A stretch of 9,367 nt of DNA from an uncultured Prevotella sp. Its GTDB lineage: Bacteria > Bacteroidota > Bacteroidia > Bacteroidales > Bacteroidaceae. A program made the translations under genes and the position numbers. The notes under the pieces are model-generated. The model did no database searches. It was not told the origin of the DNA and was given only the letters and a program-made list of their open reading frames with translations. Where the stretch lies: positions 1-9,367 of the forward strand of contig URJQ01000110.1 in the NCBI GenBank assembly GCA_900548195.1, written 5' to 3'. Shown here one piece after another: positions 5,603-9,367 of the stretch. Positions within the stretch are counted from its first letter, which is position 1, and each line of letters starts with the position of its first letter.

Positions 5603-7546
5603 TTAAACTTTATACTGGTCTATCAATCTCCATGTACGAAGTATCTCAGCCACATTCATGGCAAATGATCCTGCTCCACGTCCGTGATAAGGCGGATTGC
5701 CATCGAAAAGCTCTGAGATAGAGCCCACTACATGATACTGCATCTCGTCTTCATAGCCCAACATCTGACGCTGCACGAAGCTGAGACGCGTGCGCTTATA
5801 GACTTTAAGGCAAGCTTCCATATAGAAACCACCGAGCCAAGGCCATGCTGTTCCTGAATGATAAGCATAGTCACGCTGTGTCTGCGCTCCGGCATATATA
5901 GGATTGTAGCCACCAGACTTTGGAGAAAGCGTGCGCAATCCCTTAGGAGTCAAGAGCTCACGAGTGCAGAAGTCGAGGACAGACTTCTTCTGTTCTGGCT
6001 CAAGAGGAGAATAATCGAATGCCACTGGGAATATCATATTAGGACGAACGCTCCAATCCGTGATGCCATCTTCCACATAGTCGAATAGGTAACCATTAGG
6101 ATTGACAAAGATGCGCTGGAATGATTCCTTTGCAATGTCGGCACGAGCATCAAGTTCGGCAGCTTTTTCTGGCTTGCCATTGGATATTGCCATCTCTGCA
6201 ATGAACTTCAGAGCATTATACCACAACGCATTTATCTCCACTACATATCCTGTACGTGGAACGACAGGTTTGCCATTTACCGTGCTGTTCATCCAGGTCA
6301 TAGGCTCATCCCTGCCTTCTATATGCAAGAGACCATTCTCCTTTAGTTCAAGATTAGGATGCTTTCCGCTCTCTATGAAGCGCAACATATCCTCAAGGAA
6401 TGTGCCATATTCCTGATATGCAATGGCATTACCCATCTCATGTGCATACTGCTGTAAAGCCCATATTGCCCAAAGGAGCACGTCAGGTTGCTCTATCTCG
6501 CGGATAAGACCAGTCAGCGGTCTGCCGGACATAAATTCATAGATTGCCTTTTTCGCCGTGTCCATCACAAGCTTGAAATAATCATTCTCCTGAATAGCTA
6601 TCGTAAGGCCAGGCAATGAGATAAACATATCGCGCGCACGTACCTTAAACCAAGGGTAGCCAGCGAGGAGATAGCGCTCGTTGTCGCTCACTCTCATGTG
6701 GAATTGGTGAGCAGAATTGACGAGCGTGTGATAGAAATTATCACGTGGAGTGCGTAATTTCACCTCCTGATCGAATACTTTCTTCAATGTGCTTGGCTTG
6801 ACTTCTTCAAGACCTGCGGCGAAAACAATCTGGTCGCCCTTCTTTGCACTAATCTCAAAATATCCAGGAACATAGAGATCCTCCACTCCCTCATAGCCAC
6901 GCTCCAATTCCTTATCGTAGAGAAGTCCACGATACCAGTCTGGTCGGAATATGAATTCTGACTTTCTGGAGAACTGCATATAGAGGTCAGGATAACCCTC
7001 ATAGAGGTGGGTCTTGATGCCTCCGTCCACTTCCTGATAGTCACGAATGATATTAGTATTTTCGTGCATACATGTCTTCACACTGCGGAAGGCAAGGAAT
7101 GGCTTGAAGCGCAGTATCGTGGAACTATGACAGTCCACCAAGGTGTAACGTACCAACACACGTGTATTGTACGCCTGGAAGATGATTTCCCTCTTGAGGA
7201 TTACACCACCCACACGATAGAGCGTAGTAGGAATGGTTTCGAGACTGAACTCGCGAATATACTTATGTCCGTTAGGGCTGAATACCCCGCTCTGATACTT
7301 GTGGACGCCAAGATTGAATTCAGCGCCATGCTGGACCACCGTGGCATCAAGAGATGAGAGCAGGACATGATTATCTTCATCAATCTCCGGGATTGGAGCC
7401 ACCAGCAGACCATGATATTTGCGAGTGTTACAATCCACGACAGTTCTATAGGCATAAGCTCCAGAACGATTAGTACGAAGTACTTCCCGGTGCATTGATT
7501 CCTGTAGATTTGCCATCTGAGCTTTTTCAAATTTGAGATAACTCAT
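5603..7546 (-). CDS. Glycogen debranching enzyme / amylo-alpha-1,6-glucosidase-like protein (GH133)
   Basis: The predicted role is removal of alpha-1,6 branch glucose from glycogen in the cytoplasm. I chose ATG at 7546 (647 residues, MSYLKF...); a GTG two codons upstream at 7552 is the only alternative visible. The N-terminal domain (about 15-265) has TNRSGAYAYRTVVDCNTRKYHGLL, as in GDE_N. The C-terminal (alpha/alpha)6 domain has GYPWFKVRARDMFISLPGL (D306), EIEQPDVLLWAIWALQQYA, TWMNSTVNGKPVVPRTGYVVEINALWYNAL in two adjoining blocks, the AYHSGTAWPWLGGFYMEA segment and GSISELFDG (E612). In most GDE proteins I recall the third block beginning TWMD, whose Asp is the likely catalytic acid; here it is N420. 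GRD before the DxFISLPGL block is also altered (RARD for WGRD). It leads the operon and has its own promoter about 160 nt upstream. Family is certain, activity less so. Confidence 0.93.
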   Translation of the reverse strand: MSYLKFEKAQMANLQESMHREVLRTNRSGAYAYRTVVDCNTRKYHGLLVAPIPEIDEDNHVLLSSLDATVVQHGAEFNLGVHKYQSGVFSPNGHKYIREFSLETIPTTLYRVGGVILKREIIFQAYNTRVLVRYTLVDCHSSTILRFKPFLAFRSVKTCMHENTNIIRDYQEVDGGIKTHLYEGYPDLYMQFSRKSEFIFRPDWYRGLLYDKELERGYEGVEDLYVPGYFEISAKKGDQIVFAAGLEEVKPSTLKKVFDQEVKLRTPRDNFYHTLVNSAHQFHMRVSDNERYLLAGYPWFKVRARDMFISLPGLTIAIQENDYFKLVMDTAKKAIYEFMSGRPLTGLIREIEQPDVLLWAIWALQQYAHEMGNAIAYQEYGTFLEDMLRFIESGKHPNLELKENGLLHIEGRDEPMTWMNSTVNGKPVVPRTGYVVEINALWYNALKFIAEMAISNGKPEKAAELDARADIAKESFQRIFVNPNGYLFDYVEDGITDWSVRPNMIFPVAFDYSPLEPEQKKSVLDFCTRELLTPKGLRTLSPKSGGYNPIYAGAQTQRDYAYHSGTAWPWLGGFYMEACLKVYKRTRLSFVQRQMLGYEDEMQYHVVGSISELFDGNPPYHGRGAGSFAMNVAEILRTWRLIDQYKV

Positions 7547-7640
7547 AGTCACTATATTAAGGTTTATAATTATTATTAGTTAGGTAGTCCACCTCTTGAA
7601 GGCGAACTATAGATTCTATTATAGATTAGGGGCAAGATTA

Positions 7641-7686
7641 AAACGATATTATTAGGTTGCCTCAGAAAAAACGTATTGTTAGGTTG
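7641..7686 (-). repeat. Imperfect direct repeat in the glycogen-operon leader
   Basis: AAACGATATTATTAGGTTG (7641-7659) and AAACGTATTGTTAGGTTG (7669-7686) are near-identical copies offset by 28 bp. They start about 13 nt downstream of the predicted transcription start, so they would be in the 5' leader of the operon. A weaker relative, TTATTAGTTAGGTAG, lies near 7573-7587. Placement just behind the promoter suggests an operator or an RNA-level regulatory site. No known motif is recognised. Confidence 0.55.
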
Positions 7687-7705
7687 ACATACATCATTTC
7701 ATCTA

Positions 7706-7737
7706 CAAAAGTAGAAAAAACTTTTTTTCTTTGCAAA
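7706..7737 (-). promoter_or_regulatory. Near-consensus Bacteroidetes promoter for the glycogen operon
   Basis: The minus strand shows TTTG (7737-7734), a 20-nt spacer rich in A and T tracts, and TACTTTTG (7713-7706), a full match to TTTG-N(19-21)-TAnnTTTG. Initiation would be near 7700, giving a leader of about 150 nt. It lies downstream of the terminator for the preceding operon, so the three glycogen genes should be an independent transcription unit. The rest of the 435-bp gap (7740-7920) is AT-rich, with small palindromes (AAAATG and CATTTT around 7811-7825) and no gene. Confidence 0.7.
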
Positions 7738-7920
7738 TAAATGCTATTGTTTTTTTGCTAAATAGATAAAAAAAGTTCATATTTAATAACATTGTATTAT
7801 TGGAAAAGCAAAAATGTAGCATTTTCACATTAGAATACGACTTCTTTCTTGTCGTTTTGAGTAATGACATGAGCCTTATTGTTGGATGGTTTGATTATTT
7901 GGACATCGCATTCTGACATA

Positions 7921-7970
7921 AAATAAAAACAGAGAGCAATGCCACCTTGACAGTCTGACATTGTTCTCTG
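7921..7970 (-). terminator. Intrinsic terminator after the miaA-lipid kinase genes
   Basis: CAGAGAGCAATG (7930-7941) and CATTGTTCTCTG (7959-7970) form a 12-bp stem with one mismatch and a 17-nt loop. On the minus strand the hairpin begins 17 nt after the lipid-kinase stop codon and is followed directly by TTTTTATTT (7929-7921). Stem, spacing and T-tract all fit Rho-independent termination. The mismatch becomes a G-U pair in plus-strand RNA, but no plus-strand gene needs a terminator here. Confidence 0.75.
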
Positions 7971-7987
7971 CATAAAAAAAATGACAA

Positions 7988-8923
7988 TTATAGCTTTTCA
8001 ATGATAAAATTGATACTTTCTTTCTCTACGTATATTCTCGCAGGCTCTACGCTTGCATCCACTCCCGACAGTTCATGTCCATCTACACAGCATGGAGTTT
8101 TCTTCGGGCATGATATGGTGACATCATGACAACGATACGGACGAATATTCTTATAATTAAGGATTTTGCCGAGCAGAAACAAGCCTGCGCCATAAGTAAG
8201 GCGACCTAATTGCGACTGAAGAATTACCGTCACGTCCACCAACCCACTGTAAGGCACCGCATTAGGGGTCTGTCCAAAGCCTAAAGCACTTCCCACACAC
8301 ATGGTGATAACTCTATGGGATTCTTTCTCATAATTGATGGTATATTCCATTTTCAAGTCACTTCTCTTGAACAGAATGACAAGAAGAGAGGCAAAAAACG
8401 AAAATCTCCTCGACCAAAAGATATGACGAATCGTCTTACGCAAGCGCTGAATATCTGCCACAAGACCTACATCTACACAGTTGAGAAAGAAGCGTTTGCA
8501 TTTCTTTCCTTCCGTATTAAGATAAGATATACATCCTGCATCCACCTTTCTCACTCTCCTTTGCTTTAGAGATGACACGACATAATCCAAATTTTTGTCT
8601 GTAAAGCCCCAGAAACTCGCAAAGTCATTCATCAGACCATTAGGAATTACGCCCAGAGTAACACGCTCGCGCACTACCTTCTCTTCCTTCATCAAGCAGT
8701 TGACCGCATCATTTAGAGCAGAATCTCCACCACAAATGATAATGTTTTCATAGCCATCATGAACTAATTTACCCACTAATTGCTCCACATTTTGGGCATT
8801 CTCACTCCTTACGAGGTCGTATTCGATCTCGTAACGCTGGAGTACTGCGGCTATCTCATTCCACCTCTTATTGGTGGACTTGATTCCAGCATGCTTTGGG
8901 CAATATATTATTACTGTCTTCAT
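7988..8923 (-). CDS. Diacylglycerol-kinase-family lipid kinase (YegS/DAGK catalytic domain)
   Basis: Proteins of this family phosphorylate diacylglycerol or related lipids with ATP at the inner membrane face. The 311-residue length is typical. The N-terminal DAGK domain has IIICGGDSALNDAVN (61-75) and IPNGLMNDFASFWG (93-106), then KVDAG (126-130). The C-terminal beta domain has GLVDVTVI (227-234) and CCVDGHE (278-284), with D281 and E284 in the usual DGE position. Two nucleotide loops differ from the usual GGDGT(L/I)NE and P(L)GTGNDFA: here GGDSALND and PNGLMNDFA, although the GGD and ND acidic residues remain. There is no signal peptide; a hydrophobic patch (174-186, SFFASLLVILF) may touch the membrane. 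It starts 7 nt after miaA, so the pair is probably co-transcribed and translationally coupled. Substrate cannot be inferred. Confidence 0.87.
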   Translation of the reverse strand: MKTVIIYCPKHAGIKSTNKRWNEIAAVLQRYEIEYDLVRSENAQNVEQLVGKLVHDGYENIIICGGDSALNDAVNCLMKEEKVVRERVTLGVIPNGLMNDFASFWGFTDKNLDYVVSSLKQRRVRKVDAGCISYLNTEGKKCKRFFLNCVDVGLVADIQRLRKTIRHIFWSRRFSFFASLLVILFKRSDLKMEYTINYEKESHRVITMCVGSALGFGQTPNAVPYSGLVDVTVILQSQLGRLTYGAGLFLLGKILNYKNIRPYRCHDVTISCPKKTPCCVDGHELSGVDASVEPARIYVEKESINFIIEKL

Positions 8924-8930
8924 TGTATCA

Positions 8931-9367
8931 TTATTCCATCAATGCACGTATCTGTCTGACCTTTTCATCCATTGGAAGTAAGGCATCTATCCAGTGTATC
9001 TTACATCCACGGCGCTCCATTCCCCTGAACCATGTCATCTGCCTCTTGGCAAACTGATGGATTGCAATCTCAAGTTCACGCAGCATTTCATCGTAAGAAC
9101 GGCGACCTATCACATACTCTGTGACGTATTTATATTCCAATCCGTAATATATCAAATCCTCAGGATCCACACCAGAAGCTATGATTCGCTTGATTTCATC
9201 CACCATTCCCTCATCCACTCTTGCCTTCAGACGTGAAGAAATCTTGGCTCTACGCTCGTCTCTTGGAATATCCACACCGATGATAAGTGTGTCAAGAGGG
9301 GGGAAGAAGCGGTCCTCCGTCTTGTGTTCGAGATTATAAGCCTCAATCTCAATGGCTCGAATAGCAC
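8931..9367 (-). CDS. miaA: tRNA dimethylallyltransferase, C-terminal part (5' end outside window)
   Basis: MiaA transfers a dimethylallyl group to the N6 of A37 in tRNAs that read UNN codons. The window holds the last 144 residues of a protein that is usually about 300 long. The frame is open to the edge: AIRAIEIEAYNLEHKTEDRF starts in the last codons, then DTLIIGVDIPRDERR, the RLKARVDEGMVDEIKRIIASG helix, IYYGLEYKYVTEYV and the AKRQMTWFRGM motif, where QMTWFR is characteristic of the family. The N-terminal P-loop and DMASK-type region lie outside the window. The GTG at 9275 is an internal codon, not the start. The stop TAA overlaps TGA (TAATGA) and is followed closely by the lipid-kinase ATG. 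No defect is seen in the visible part. Confidence 0.95.
   Translation of the reverse strand, partial: AIRAIEIEAYNLEHKTEDRFFPPLDTLIIGVDIPRDERRAKISSRLKARVDEGMVDEIKRIIASGVDPEDLIYYGLEYKYVTEYVIGRRSYDEMLRELEIAIHQFAKRQMTWFRGMERRGCKIHWIDALLPMDEKVRQIRALME

Noticed and set aside
8931..9275. Separate 114-residue protein starting at the GTG at 9275
   Set aside because: The frame stays open upstream to the window edge and encodes further MiaA sequence (RAIEIEAYN to DTLIIG), so this is an internal codon.

Overview
The window looks like a chromosomal segment of a Bacteroidales bacterium, most likely Prevotella/Segatella or a close relative. The evidence is a SusC/RagA-type outer-membrane receptor, Bacteroidetes-type promoters (TTTG or TTG, about 20 bp, then TAnnTTTG), mostly weak ribosome binding sites, AT-rich intergenic DNA, and a glycogen gene set (GH133 debranching enzyme, glycogen-synthase-like GT, GH57 protein) whose proteins resemble Bacteroides versions as I remember them. 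The genus is an inference. Every convincing gene is on the minus strand, so transcription runs from high to low coordinates.

Layout from right to left along transcription: (1) 9367-7988 holds the 3' part of miaA (tRNA dimethylallyltransferase), cut by the window edge, then a diacylglycerol-kinase-family lipid kinase gene 7 nt downstream, then a hairpin/T-tract terminator at 7921-7970. (2) 7987-7553 is a 435-bp AT-rich gap with a near-consensus promoter (7706-7737) and a leader carrying an imperfect 18-19 bp direct repeat. (3) 7546-2804 is a three-gene glycogen operon: GH133-like debranching enzyme, glycogen-synthase-like glycosyltransferase (19 nt further on, with an unusually clear Shine-Dalgarno), and a GH57 alpha-amylase-like protein. 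It ends in an 80-bp hairpin (2677-2756). (4) 2803-1757 is about 1 kb with no convincing gene, but with a 22-bp tandem repeat array (2056-2165), a perfect 15-bp inverted repeat (2359-2395) and the promoter and leader of the next gene. (5) 1756-26 is a SusC-like TonB-dependent receptor whose reading frame stops after 576 codons, well short of the usual ~1000, in the middle of the beta-barrel.

The central operon should make and remodel an internal alpha-glucan store. The synthase-like enzyme keeps its expected donor-site residues (R251, K256, E330-x7-E338). Both predicted hydrolases beside it have substitutions at the positions where I expect their catalytic residues. In the GH57 protein the RNTELIY-type nucleophile motif reads RNSSLIY and the FMDYETFGEH-type motif reads FMELTALGIA. 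In the GH133 protein the TWMD-type motif reads TWMN. The GH57 protein also carries a coiled coil and a histone-like Lys/Ala/Thr tail. These points, the broken SusC gene and the structured repeats in the 1-kb gap most deserve a second look.
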